A stretch of DNA of 64,000 nucleotides, from the NCBI GenBank assembly GCA_947247005.1, contig OX365944.1, positions 24,651,501 to 24,715,500 of the forward strand. The letters run 5' to 3'. Source of the DNA: Spisula solida. Lineage: Eukaryota > Mollusca > Bivalvia > Venerida > Mactridae. Shown here piece after piece: positions 52,001 to 55,879 of the stretch (its first letter is position 1; every line of letters starts with the position of its first letter). The notes beneath the pieces were generated by a model. That model saw nothing but the letters and a program-made list of their open reading frames with translations, was not told the origin of the DNA and searched no databases. The position numbers and the translations under genes were made by a program.

Positions 52001-54987
52001 ATCCGGACCGTCATGTATGTAAATTGGTGTACACGAATATTTCATGGCAAAATCGGCGAAATAATTTATTTTTATAGAATTAATAAGATCATAATCTGGT
52101 TAGGAGTTAGCAACCTCAATACACTTTATTCATCTTTACTAATTATGACACGCTGCTTGGGTACATCTTGTACATATTTTGGAGGTTAAATCATGCTATT
52201 TATGCACCAGTCAGTTAAAAGTACAATCCCTCTCCACAACGGCTCCCTCTCTACAACAAACACTATTTCTGTCTCCCACAAATGTCACTCAAGAGAGGTA
52301 CCACTGTACTACCATTTAGCTTACAGTTTATTATGCAACATACAAGCTGGAGACTGATAACAGTTAATGTTCACAAGTTTACAGCTTTATTGAGTTGTCG
52401 CAGGGGTTTTCCTTGCTCTTTTGGACTGATAACAGTTTATGTTCGCAAGTTTACAGCTGTATTGAGTTGACGCAAGGGTTTTCCTTGCTATTTTGGGAAC
52501 GGGACCCAGTAGTGAATTTGGATTTTTTATGCAAGGTCATCTTTATTGTATCCCAAGCAATGTTTTGGTCTGTAAGTGTTGAAATACTCTTGTTTAGAAA
52601 TCCATGCCCTCAGGCAGAATATGTTGAGTCTGTGCATGTGGACAAAAAGCATAAAGTTAAATGTGCCAAATTAACCTATTAAATCCCACGATGCATTAAG
52701 AAATGTTCTGTACAAACTTCAATTTGACATCTGACCTCCAACTGTGCCATTGACCTTTGAGATAGGAACCTGGGATTTGCGCATGGCACTCTTCATGGAG
52801 AGTAACATTCATGCCAAATGTAAGCATGATTGGTCAATACATGTCTAAGTTATGGTCCAGACAAAATCGGACAGACACACTTAAGCATGCACTTACACAC
52901 TCACGCACATACACGCAAACTGGCGACTATGTCTCACTCACCGCAAGTGAGCTTGACAAAAACAATGAAATATTTCCATGTCAAAAACAATATTGATACA
53001 ATTGGGAAAAATAGATGATACTTTCCATTGGGAATAGGTCCTATTGCTTTAGGACTGGGCAAGTTTTCAGGACCCACAGAAGGTGCAGAAAAAAATGCTG
53101 TGTCGTTACTGGGAGAGAAGTTAACATTTAGAGGAGAGGAATTATCAATGAAGATCACAGGAGGGTGTTACTTGAGAGAGGTGTTGTTTCAACAGGGAAT
53201 ACAGTATTATACTGTTACAGATACTGATTAAATAACATTTATCAAAGAATAATTTACTCACTGATCTAAATAATCCTGCATGGTATCTATTCCTCCAACT
53301 ATGGGTTGTGGCTCTCTAGGTGCACGACCAACAGTTACTGTGAATAAAGGCTAAACTTGTTAACAATATTAGAGGAAATACCCATACAGGTAAGGCTTTT
53401 AAAAACAAATTCATATAAATTGAATTTCAAGTTGATACCTTTGATAGCCTATGAGAAAATGACTCTTACAATAAACTTAACCAACACACATGCAGACGCA
53501 CACGATCCCATCACAATAGCTCTCCTTTTTCTTCGAAAAGTCGAGCTAAAAATGTTTGAGTCTTATGAGGTCGTAAGTTAAAGTAAGTAGTACGGCTAGG
53601 GCTCACCCAATAAATTCCAGGGGTTCTTCTGAGGCATAATGTTAGTCTGTATCGAGTGTCATTAGCACACATATCTCCACTAAAACCCTGTTTTAAACAC
53701 TGTTCTATTGTTCAAATTCAGGTTATGAAATTTCAAATGACAATAACTCGATCAATAATTAGAATTTTTTCATCACATAAATTTTTAATTTATTTTCGGC
53801 AGAAAATTTCCTTCTTTTTAGTACAGCAAACCTGAAATTCCAGATATTTCCAGAATAGAAGGACCGCTGAAATTCCTCCGCCTTGCCAGATAAGCTTTTT
53901 CATCCACAACACTAACCTATTGTTCTCTATTTAATTATTTTATATTATGGAAAATATGTGGTAAAATCCACCCAAATGCCAGAAAATGTTTTATGGTACT
54001 TGTAAAGGCATAACAAAATTAATGGGAATGTAGGATTCCCAGAACTCAACTGCAATATTATTTTGATTTGGCCCAAAATGATCTTGCTCAGAACTTATCA
54101 TAAGTTGTTACCGCACAATTACTTATTCTAAATAAACATGTAGGCCTAATAAAAGTGGTAAATAAAACAATCTAATAAAGGTTATAAAATGTATGTAAAA
54201 AGTATTTGGGTGAAACATGCAATAACTTACTCATTGAAAACCAATATTTTACTAAAGAAAATGTGATTATTGTATATAAAAGGAAGATAGTTGACAATGC
54301 TTTGTTAATAAAATATCTTGTACATGTACAAAGATAACATACCGTGCGTACCTCGACTTCGACCACCTCGTCTTGTCTGAGCTTTCTTCTGCGATACCTG
54401 AGCCCTGGCTTGTGATACTTGAGCCCCGGCCTGTGATACTTGAGCCCCGGCCTGGGTTATCTGACTCTGAGCCCCAGCATGTGAAGTCTGATTTGATAAT
54501 TGAGCTGACTGGGCACCTTTTCCTCCACCAACAGGACTGTTAATGCCACCTGGTGGAGTACTTATTGCAGTTCTATCTCCCTTTCCATCCTGCAAGTAAT
54601 TTGTTTTGTCAACATTATGGAGACGGTCAAAAATATGTTGTCGACATATCCAGATGTCTTCACAACCAGAAAACAACAATACTGGCAAATTTCCATATCT
54701 ATTGACATTAAATTTTATGATACCAAAATGCTTGAGTCTTTCAATCAGCGCCATTGTTACGTCAGTTTGAATGTGAATACTTATATGTGATTGACATGGT
54801 GAAAGACTAACTTGTAAGCCTATCACCCTTACCGTAATACTTTGGATAAAATTGTGATAAGTGTTGTACATGTACATACCACTTGTTCTTGAACAGGAGT
54901 TCTTGATATAGATGACTGCAGGTTACTATTAACACCGAGTTTTTCTGTAGGCTCATTCAAACCCACATTCTTCCCCAGGTCACTCAT
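19027..54987 (-). CDS. RNF216: RNF216 (TRIAD3) RBR E3 ubiquitin ligase, 24 coding exons
   Basis: RING-between-RING ligase that takes ubiquitin from an E2 onto a RING2 cysteine before passing it to substrate. I joined 24 exons; lengths sum to 4572 nt (1523 residues plus stop) and every junction keeps frame. Seen in the protein: QAGAQVSQ repeats (about 60-105), possible SIM motifs (259-262, 389-394), 11-residue repeats (about 633-699), a zinc-finger-like C841-x2-C844...H856, a UBA/CUE-like stretch (from 1040), RING1 (C1258, C1261, C1273, H1277, C1280, C1283), IBR (C1348, C1351, C1366, C1371, C1376, C1379, H1386, C1391), RING2 (C1418, C1421, predicted catalytic C1431, C1436, C1438, C1443, C1446) and a Cys/His tail. 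Vertebrate RNF216 is about 870-920 residues; the excess is N-terminal and mostly disordered. C-terminal identity is firm; exons 1-3 rest on phase-compatible splice sites and are less sure. Confidence 0.92.
19990..20232 (-). mobile_element. tRNA-derived SINE (family 1), 5'-truncated, with 12-bp target duplication
   Basis: The minus-strand SINE body at 20002-20220 is flanked by perfect 12-bp direct repeats GAGCAATATTAG (19990-20001 and 20221-20232). Its head is cut at the B box (complement of gggatcgaaccc). It matches the full copy at 37769-38034 over the shared length. Lies in the last intron of RNF216. Confidence 0.85.
20315..20378 (-). CDS. RNF216: RNF216 coding exon 23
   Basis: Acceptor ttctatag, donor GTAGGG, 64 nt, phase 0 to 1. 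[19 protein letters not shown] matches the family's acidic-basic helix (EDDEKLIEEIQKEAEEE). A MITE begins only about 17 bp upstream of its acceptor. Confidence 0.92.
20396..20594. mobile_element. MITE with TIR TACAGGGTGTTCAAAAAGTT
   Basis: Inverted ends of about 29 bp (tacagggtgttcaaaaagtt and complement) with TA at both borders, 199 bp, non-coding; mariner-like by ends. Sits directly against the exon 23 acceptor of RNF216. Confidence 0.85.
20795..20979 (+). mobile_element. MITE CAGGGGTGTCAA, copy 1 (185 bp)
   Basis: Ends CAGGGGTGTCAA / TTGACACCCCTG, flanked by the 6-bp direct repeat ATCCAG. The interior (ttttgccaaacaagaggcct, gccattgctctttcagga) is shared with the longer copy at 28959-29228. 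Confidence 0.85.
21264..21353 (-). CDS. RNF216: RNF216 coding exon 22 (post-RING2 Cys/His region)
   Basis: Acceptor tttcag, donor GTAAGA, 90 nt, phase 0. [15 protein letters not shown] and [14 protein letters not shown] match the segment that follows RING2 in RNF216 and packs against it. Confidence 0.95.
22094..22357 (-). mobile_element. MITE 'TATAGTCCAGAGAATTTGAC', copy 2 (inverted)
   Basis: Full-length inverted counterpart of 17911-18171, about 264 bp, with the same ends. It lies in the RNF216 intron just after exon 21 (40 bp from the donor). Confidence 0.85.
22397..22529 (-). CDS. RNF216: RNF216 coding exon 21 (RING2, catalytic cysteine)
   Basis: Acceptor gtttatag, donor GTAAGT, 133 nt, phase 2 to 0. 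Contains [18 protein letters not shown] then [13 protein letters not shown]. The Cys of DGCNKM (1431) matches the thioester-forming position known in parkin and HHARI. All RING2 ligands are intact, so the enzyme looks active. Confidence 0.96.
22597..22784. mobile_element. Tigger/pogo-type MITE, TIR TACAGTACAGTCAGAACCCG
   Basis: Ends are inverted over about 30 bp (tacagtacagtca.gac.cgatataacgac) with TA borders, 188 bp. 'CAGTCAGAACCCGATATAAC' ends are typical of pogo/Tigger-like non-autonomous elements. Located in the intron between RNF216 exons 20 and 21. Confidence 0.8.
23295..23392 (-). CDS. RNF216: RNF216 coding exon 20 (IBR, part 2)
   Basis: Acceptor tattgtag, donor GTAAGT, 98 nt, phase 0 to 2. 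[18 protein letters not shown] completes the IBR zinc sites (C1376, C1379, H1386, C1391). Confidence 0.95.
23560..23700 (+). repeat. Fragment of mollusc repeat (copy of 15570-15835 type)
   Basis: The phrases 'gtttgaaagtaatcctgcca', 'gacagacaagctgaatccag' and 'catgaggggtttaaaaag' match the family end seen at 15700-15830. Confidence 0.6.
23858..23936 (-). CDS. RNF216: RNF216 coding exon 19 (IBR, part 1)
   Basis: Acceptor tatcaacag, donor GTAAAT, 79 nt, phase 2 to 0. [13 protein letters not shown] then NCQNPECRK supply four IBR cysteines (1348, 1351, 1366, 1371). Confidence 0.95.
24598..24697 (-). CDS. RNF216: RNF216 coding exon 18 (RING1-IBR linker)
   Basis: Acceptor tacaatag, donor GTGAGT, 100 nt, phase 1 to 2. 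[18 protein letters not shown] aligns with SELEKVLPQTILYKYYER of the family. Confidence 0.92.
24830..25000 (+). repeat. Decayed fragment resembling pearl core units
   Basis: 'gttttattgtgacctctag', 'tgattta.cctagtaacat.gtgtttgaccc' and 'attgtgaccaagtttcataa' follow the order of pearl core units; ends are absent. Confidence 0.55.
25408..25456 (-). CDS. RNF216: RNF216 coding exon 17 (end of RING1)
   Basis: Acceptor tgtttgcag, donor GTAAGT, 49 nt, phase 0 to 1. [16 protein letters not shown] gives the final RING1 cysteines C1302 and C1307. Confidence 0.9.
25714..26126. mobile_element. hAT-like MITE, TIR CAGGGCTTTTTTT
   Basis: Ends CAGGGCTTTTTTTTGC and GGAAAAAAGCCCTG are inverted; 413 bp. The interior repeats short words (gggcct, gtgaaaggggcc). 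A clean target duplication is not evident. Confidence 0.6.
26127..26392 (-). mobile_element. tRNA-derived SINE (family 2), minus strand
   Basis: On the minus strand: A-box-like 'tggcctcgaggtagggg', B box GGGTTCAAACCCC, then a body (attggtacctgtgagggcag, gaacgcaggattccatggg) shared with 3530-3785. Lies between exons 16 and 17 of RNF216. Confidence 0.75.
26459..26647 (-). CDS. RNF216: RNF216 coding exon 16 (RING1)
   Basis: Acceptor tattacag, donor GTATGT, 189 nt, phase 0. Encodes the RING1 core [18 protein letters not shown] then [17 protein letters not shown], with zinc ligands C1258, C1261, C1273, H1277, C1280 and C1283. Diagnostic for RNF216. Confidence 0.95.
26655..26786. repeat. Recent 69-bp tandem duplication next to exon 16 acceptor
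   Basis: The segment acatacaaacatggacataa... through ggcacatggcaatata is present twice in a row, virtually identical, separated by (TA)n. The duplication begins 8 bp upstream of exon 16. Confidence 0.85.
26805..26880 (+). mobile_element. tRNA-like SINE head
   Basis: A-box-like 'aataatctagtggtagagc' and B-box-like 'cttgttcaagcctcc', resembling the head at 39370-39460. No tRNA fold of functional quality. Confidence 0.45.
27023..27614. repeat. 31-bp minisatellite, about 19 units
   Basis: Unit ctatcctttatacaggactt + ttctctcttta, almost invariant. Since 31 is not a multiple of 3, the open frame cycles through all three phases, giving a 31-residue repeat; the 237-residue frame here is an artefact. 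It lies in the intron between RNF216 exons 15 and 16. Confidence 0.95.
28004..28607. mobile_element. Foldback MITE, copy 1 (604 bp palindrome)
   Basis: The two halves are inverted copies along nearly all of the length: left 'aaaggacgaggttcac' and 'gcttaatttggccctg' versus right 'cagggctaaattaagc' and 'gaaccttgtccttt'; the central arm has 'cgatggcactcttgcgacac' on both sides. A homologue lies at 38067-38749. Confidence 0.88.
28738..28868 (-). CDS. RNF216: RNF216 coding exon 15
   Basis: Acceptor atcacag, donor GTACGG, 131 nt, phase 1 to 0. Encodes a basic start (GKKIRRKV) then a charged helix [18 protein letters not shown], corresponding to the 'EQEFYEQKIKEM' helix just before RING1 in vertebrates. 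Confidence 0.85.
28959..29228 (+). mobile_element. MITE CAGGGGTGTCAA family, copy 2 (270 bp)
   Basis: Same ends and interior as 20795-20979, with an extra internal stretch. Flanked by the 6-bp direct repeat TAACAG (28955-28960 and 29229-29234). Lies between RNF216 exons 14 and 15, close to exon 15. Confidence 0.8.
29360..29605 (+). mobile_element. Decayed MITE of the CAGGGGTTCT family
   Basis: Interior phrases 'gaaatttcaaatgaccataac', 'ttttcatcaaataattttta' and 'cggcagataagtt' match 36045-36293 and 53618-53869, but terminal repeats are eroded. Confidence 0.55.
29663..29728 (-). CDS. RNF216: RNF216 coding exon 14
   Basis: Acceptor atgttttag, donor GTAAGA, 66 nt, phase 1 to 1. Frame-neutral linker exon with a CDC pair ([12 protein letters not shown]). 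Confidence 0.78.
29729..30595. other. RNF216 intron 13, no further feature
   Basis: Frames of up to 110 residues on the minus strand (29856-30188) have no splice chain and no family resemblance. Confidence 0.5.
30596..30704 (-). CDS. RNF216: RNF216 coding exon 13
   Basis: Acceptor atctacag, donor GTCAGT, 109 nt, phase 0 to 1. Encodes [20 protein letters not shown]..., matching the 'QDIK.AL' helical segment of RNF216. Confidence 0.85.
31203..31318 (-). repeat. Transposon-end-like repeat, minus copy (CCAGGTGCGTAGCTGGGG)
   Basis: Its complement (ccaggtgcgtagctggggg...gtccagaccccaagtgtctg) matches 34240-34370 on the plus strand. The two inverted copies bracket the 31.4-34.2 kb repeat cluster. 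Confidence 0.6.
31427..32061. mobile_element. Foldback MITE with 44-bp terminal repeats
   Basis: The ends 'taataacacaaagatagaaa..gctgaactttctcgca' and their complement at 32017-32061 match over about 44 bp. Inside, a second inverted pair (cacataatctttcgac / gtcgaaagattatgtg; 'aactttctcgca') repeats the TIR motif. 635 bp, in the intron between RNF216 exons 12 and 13. Confidence 0.85.
32158..34231 (+). repeat. Mollusc repeat 'aagagctgtcc...gagctaaaaa' with ~170-bp tandem units
   Basis: Left end 'aacaagagctgtccacgaac', right end 'cgaatagtggagctaaaaa'. About six core units of about 170 bp (ggggcataatttcaacaaaa ... gtcatgatggtgaacaagta ... cctgtacctaaacttt) at about 32400, 33310, 33480, 33655, 33825 and 33995, then a GACGCC-rich tail. 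It shares its plan with pearl-like elements but not its sequence. A 0.7-kb block at about 32553-33271 interrupts the array. Confidence 0.8.
34240..34370 (+). repeat. Transposon-end-like repeat, plus copy
   Basis: Begins ccaggcgcgtagcgggaggg; inverted match to 31203-31318, including 'agactccaagtatctgtg' and 'gtttgtttgtgtcagacct'. Confidence 0.6.
34522..34623 (-). CDS. RNF216: RNF216 coding exon 12
   Basis: Acceptor atttcag, donor GTAAGT, 102 nt, phase 0. Encodes [15 protein letters not shown]..., aligning by eye with the VDYF... segment of vertebrate RNF216 that precedes the helical linker. Confidence 0.85.
35268..35339. mobile_element. 72-bp hairpin (micro-MITE)
   Basis: AGGGCTCGGTGCAAAACTAT + TGTA pairs with its complement at the other end over 24 bp with one mismatch; the loop is 24 nt. 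Located between RNF216 exons 11 and 12. Confidence 0.75.
35595..35771 (-). CDS. RNF216: RNF216 coding exon 11 (UBA/CUE-like segment)
   Basis: Acceptor cctttcag, donor GTAAAA, 177 nt, phase 0. Begins [18 protein letters not shown] and continues to [16 protein letters not shown]: the FPDV...YL..L...N...V..I...LL pattern of CUE/UBA-like folds, also present N-terminal to the RBR in vertebrate RNF216. Confidence 0.85.
36045..36293 (+). mobile_element. MITE CAGGGGTTCT family (249 bp)
   Basis: Ends CAGGGGTTCTATTGAGG and ATAGGACCCCTG. Flanks CTTTAC and ATTTAC suggest a 5-6 bp target duplication. It begins 32 bp from the exon 10 donor side of the intron between exons 10 and 11. Confidence 0.75.
36325..36505 (-). 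CDS. RNF216: RNF216 coding exon 10
   Basis: Acceptor tattttag, donor GTAAGA, 181 nt, phase 2 to 0. Basic and Pro/Gln-rich linker ending in a helix-like [10 protein letters not shown] that leads into the UBA/CUE-like region. Confidence 0.8.
36821..37220 (-). CDS. RNF216: RNF216 coding exon 9
   Basis: Acceptor tcattttcag, donor GTATGA, 400 nt, phase 1 to 2. Its first residues ([17 protein letters not shown]) complete a C-x2-C-x11-H-x3-C motif with exon 8. The rest has a beta-rich look ([32 protein letters not shown]); no known fold assigned. Confidence 0.8.
37769..38034 (-). mobile_element. tRNA-derived SINE (family 1), full length
   Basis: On the minus strand the element starts at about 38034 with A box TAGCCTAGTGG and B box GGGTTCGATCCC, followed by about 190 bp of body ending 'taaattagtataaac'. 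Flanked by TGACAGTT direct repeats (37761-37768 and 38035-38042). This copy defines the family; 19990-20232 is a truncated sibling. Confidence 0.88.
38067..38749. mobile_element. Foldback MITE, copy 2, carrying a nested hairpin
   Basis: Homologous to 28004-28607 over both arms ('ggttcatttatggtttaatt', 'cttgcgacactttgatat', 'gccaaataaagctataaatg'). The extra length relative to copy 1 is largely the 84-bp insertion at 38243-38326. Confidence 0.85.
38243..38326. mobile_element. 84-bp nested palindromic MITE
   Basis: ATATCGAGGGTTGCCTGCAA + GACTG pairs with CAGTC + TTGTAGGCAACCCTCGATAT: 25-bp arms with one mismatch and a 34-nt loop. Absent from the homologous site in copy 1. Confidence 0.85.
39224..39273 (-). 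CDS. RNF216: RNF216 coding exon 8 (first half of zinc-finger-like motif)
   Basis: Acceptor attgtag, donor GTAATT, 50 nt, phase 2 to 1. Encodes [17 protein letters not shown], supplying C841 and C844. Preceded by a 4.9-kb intron filled with a minisatellite. Confidence 0.75.
39370..39540 (+). mobile_element. tRNA-like SINE abutting the 47-bp minisatellite
   Basis: A-box-like 'cagtaatctagtgggcaac', B-box-like 'ctggtttgaaactcc', then a body with 'actgttaacgttaaagaacc'. Its last bases 'agggagaactaatgtatc' read straight into the first minisatellite unit. Confidence 0.55.
39540..43835. repeat. 47-bp minisatellite, about 91 units (4.3 kb)
   Basis: Unit gagagaactaaggtatcaca + cctagattccttgtatcaca + gacactc. 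Variants alternate at fixed positions (tagattcc / tgactcc / gggattcc; actcgag / actccag / actggag; aagg / aatg; one shortened form lacking about 15 bp). It fills most of the intron between RNF216 exons 7 and 8. Frames such as 42231-42506 are artefacts. Confidence 0.97.
44172..45825 (-). CDS. RNF216: RNF216 coding exon 7 (1654 nt, Ser/Pro-rich)
   Basis: Acceptor tatcaacag, donor GTATAT, phase 1 to 2. Encodes about 551 residues, rich in Ser, Pro, Thr and Ala. Near its start lies an acidic-hydrophobic motif [12 protein letters not shown] (SIM-like), and in the middle six to seven copies of an 11-residue repeat ([11 protein letters not shown]) encoded by 33-bp units at 44561-44760. Most of the protein's extra length comes from here. 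Plus-strand frames at 44487-45399 are shadows. Confidence 0.85.
45870..46140 (+). repeat. 'ggtcacagtgaccttgacc' mollusc repeat, two units
   Basis: 'agtcagaaatgg..aaggtc.cagtgacctt' occurs at about 45880 and 46035 (period about 155), followed by 'ctactgacctc'. The right end 'cccatcaaaagatggggggc' is a hairpin. Lies between RNF216 exons 6 and 7. Confidence 0.75.
46291..46329 (-). CDS. RNF216: RNF216 coding exon 6 (39-nt microexon)
   Basis: Acceptor attattttaag, donor GTAAAT, phase 1 to 1, adds 13 residues ([13 protein letters not shown]). It is frame-neutral, so it could be skipped without breaking the frame. Confidence 0.7.
46822..46911 (-). CDS. RNF216: RNF216 coding exon 5 (possible SIM)
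   Basis: Acceptor tgttattag, donor GTAATG, 90 nt, phase 1 to 1. Contains VTIL (259-262) between acidic residues (AED...DD), the form expected for a SUMO-interacting motif; that role is inference. Confidence 0.75.
47690..47802 (+). repeat. Inverted pair, left copy (flanks a 3-kb block)
   Basis: 'gaatggtaactctggtggtg', 'actttgtgaaaagataattg' and 'gattacctccctt' recur as the complement at 50893-50985. Both copies are in the intron between RNF216 exons 4 and 5. Confidence 0.75.
47808..48149 (+). pseudogene. Ty3/gypsy retrotransposon relic, RT end and RNase H start (part 1)
   Basis: With several frameshifts and stops, translated words match the thumb of Ty3/gypsy reverse transcriptase ([11 protein letters not shown], then 'SFL', 'ITRGLFKLL'-like) and the RNase H opening ([15 protein letters not shown]; the family form is LHTDAS..GLGAVL). 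A G-homopolymer at 47998-48012 interrupts it. Non-functional; antisense to RNF216. It continues beyond the MITE at 48696. Confidence 0.7.
48147..48695. mobile_element. MITE GGGCTGGTATTCACAAAGCA inserted in the gypsy relic
   Basis: Ends GGGCTGGTATTCACAAAGCA(TCTTA) and complement match over about 25 bp. Removing the element joins the two gypsy parts cleanly at CAGGGAGATAAC. The element itself contains a pearl-like insertion. Confidence 0.85.
48290..48592 (+). mobile_element. Pearl-like repeat nested in the MITE
   Basis: 'acgcttatgccccctgtgga', one core unit ('aggtcaaggtgaaggtcaaa', 'catgcaagtttggaagcttt'), a long ACGG/GACG microsatellite (48491-48545) and a right end 'atcgatacgggggcataaaa'. 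Confidence 0.75.
48696..48900 (+). pseudogene. Ty3/gypsy relic, RNase H (part 2)
   Basis: Continues the reading of 47808-48149 after the MITE: '[19 protein letters not shown]' followed by a Gly-Tyr-Leu stretch, matching the (Y)[14 protein letters not shown] motif of Ty3/gypsy RNase H. Decays after about 48850. Confidence 0.72.
49205..49588. repeat. 43-bp minisatellite, about 9 units
   Basis: Unit ccgtaatagtgccttcatga + catatgataatcaatacttacaa; two units carry the linked variant 'gacaatc...ccctcatag', suggesting duplication of a two-unit block. In the intron between RNF216 exons 4 and 5. Confidence 0.93.
49834..50040. mobile_element. MITE TATAGTGCGCCCA (207 bp)
   Basis: Ends TATAGTGCGCCCAT and TGGGCGCACTATA are inverted; non-coding. 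Confidence 0.65.
50170..50265 (+). mobile_element. tRNA-like SINE head
   Basis: A-box-like 'ggtggctcagtggtaagac' and B-box-like 'gtgcgttcgacccc'; the spacing is longer than in a tRNA gene. Confidence 0.4.
50575..50665 (-). mobile_element. tRNA-like SINE head
   Basis: On the minus strand: A-box-like 'gatagctcagtgcgcta', B-box-like 'gagttcgaatacc', at SINE-like spacing. Confidence 0.4.
50893..50985 (-). repeat. Inverted pair, right copy
   Basis: Complement of 47690-47802. It ends about 50 bp from the donor of RNF216 exon 4. Confidence 0.75.
51037..51308 (-). CDS. RNF216: RNF216 coding exon 4
   Basis: Acceptor acattttag, donor GTGAGT, 272 nt, phase 2 to 1. Encodes about 90 residues predicted mainly helical by eye ([35 protein letters not shown]). 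This is the most protein-like part of the N-terminus; I cannot name the fold. Confidence 0.78.
51359..51466. repeat. Short tandem repeat (gagggagctgttactaccat)
   Basis: About 2.5 units of about 58 bp built from 'gagggagctgttactaccat' and 'agcgagctctttctaccatt'. Immediately upstream of exon 4 on the minus strand. Confidence 0.75.
51467..52308. mobile_element. Tigger/pogo-like non-autonomous element, TIR TACAGTG..ACCTCTC
   Basis: Ends TACAGTGTTCCCTCTC and GAGAGGTACCACTGTA are inverted with TA borders; sub-terminal 'cactcaa', 'ggctccctctc' words recur at both sides. 842 bp, no transposase frame. Confidence 0.65.
52690..52960 (+). repeat. Mollusc interspersed repeat fragment
   Basis: 'tttgacatctgacctccaac', 'gccattgacctttgagatag', 'ggtcaatacatgtctaagtt' and 'atggtccagacaaaatcgga' have the 'gacctttga...atggtc..gacaaa..ggacagac' character of dispersed mollusc repeats. 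No ends delimited. Confidence 0.45.
53262..53337 (-). CDS. RNF216: RNF216 coding exon 3
   Basis: Acceptor tttattcacag, donor GTGAGT, 76 nt, phase 1 to 2. Encodes [16 protein letters not shown] then IDTMQDYLD. No domain recognised. Confidence 0.7.
53400..53555 (+). repeat. 3' fragment of the repeat family at 12950-13535
   Basis: 'tttcaagttgatacctttga', 'tgagaaaatgact', 'aaccaacacacatgcagacg' and the terminal 'cttcgaaaagtcgagctaaa' match 13430-13530. Confidence 0.65.
53618..53869 (+). mobile_element. MITE CAGGGGTTCT family (252 bp) with 6-bp flank repeat
   Basis: Ends CAGGGGTTCTTCTGAGG and AGGACCGCTG, flanked by AAATTC direct repeats (53612-53617 and 53870-53875). The interior is shared with 36045-36293. 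Confidence 0.78.
54343..54589 (-). CDS. RNF216: RNF216 coding exon 2
   Basis: Acceptor ttacttgcag, donor GTATGT, 247 nt, ends phase 1. Encodes a low-complexity Gly/Gln/Ala segment with four [12 protein letters not shown] repeats followed by a basic RRGGRSRG stretch. Probably disordered. Confidence 0.7.
54880..54987 (-). CDS. RNF216: RNF216 coding exon 1 (start codon)
   Basis: Begins ATGAGTGACCTGGGG with A at -3; 36 codons, then donor GTATGT, phase 0. The peptide starts [13 protein letters not shown]. Chosen because it is the nearest upstream ATG whose frame splices into exon 2. A possible acceptor (ttatag) just upstream at 55005-55006 suggests a separate 5' non-coding exon. Confidence 0.65.
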
Positions 54988-54995
54988 AGTAACAT
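54984..54995 (-). promoter_or_regulatory. RNF216: Three-codon upstream ORF overlapping the RNF216 start codon
   Basis: On the minus strand ATG-TTA-CTA-TGA ends with its TGA overlapping the main ATG (ATGA). If transcribed, ribosomes starting at the first ATG would terminate on top of the main start. Confidence 0.5.
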
Positions 54996-55077
54996 CTTTT
55001 ATCGCTATAAAGTGTTTAGTTTTAAGCCTTTACTCTCCCTAACTTCAATTTATTTGTTCCGTTCCTGAAATTAGAAA

Positions 55078-55728
55078 CAAGAGGGCCCAAAGGGCCATAG
55101 GTCGCTCACCTGTCCTAGTTGTTCATGAACCCCTAATGGTAGCCTCTATTGCATGTACAAGGTTTTCATATTGTCTTACGCTTTATAATTTACATCACAT
55201 TTAGACCCAATGACATATTGAAGTGATTTGACCTTGTGACCTAGTTTTTGACCCCGGATGACCCAATATCGAACTTGACCATGATTTTGTTGACATGATC
55301 ATTGTGACCTAGTTTCATAATGATTAAGTCAAAATTGTGACCTCTACAGACTACACAAGGTTTTTCTATGATTTGACCTTGTGACCTAGTTTTTGACCTT
55401 GGATGACCCAATATCAAACTCGACCGAGATTTTGTTGAGATAATCATTGAGACCAAGTTTCATAAAGATTAGGCCAAAATTGTGACCTCTAGTGACTACA
55501 CAAGGTTTTTCTATGATTTGACCTTGTGACCTAGTTTTTTACCCCGGATGACCCAATATCGAACTTGACCTAGATTTTGTTGAGATGATCATTGTGACCA
55601 AGTTTCATAATGATTAAGCTAAAACTGTGACCTCTAGTGTCTACACAAGTAATTGTGGACGGACGGACGACGGATGAAGAGTGATCACAAAAGCTCACTC
55701 TGTCACTTTGTGACAGGTGAGCTAAAAA
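55078..55728 (+). mobile_element. Pearl-like element, copy C
   Basis: Left 'caagagggcccaaagggcca' and 'gtcgctcacctgtcc', about three core units, short GGAC microsatellite, right hairpin 'gctcactctgtcactttgtg' + 'acaggtgagc' then CTAA. It separates the RNF216 start exon from the likely promoter. Confidence 0.82.
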
Positions 55729-55879
55729 TGTCCAGTCAATTTCTTGCAATTATGCCCCAATTATCAAGTAATATTAATTAACAACTAATTAAAATACAAT
55801 TGACGCTATTTTGTCACGACTTTTAACTTAAACTTGTCCCCAACCTGCTGAAATGGAAGTGCTGTATTCACACGGATTT

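Noticed and set aside
54590..54877. Upstream part of the 190-residue frame at 54305-54877 as coding
   Set aside because: It is intron 1: a good acceptor (ttacttgcag) and donor (GTATGT) bound it, and the peptide has no low-complexity continuity with exon 2.
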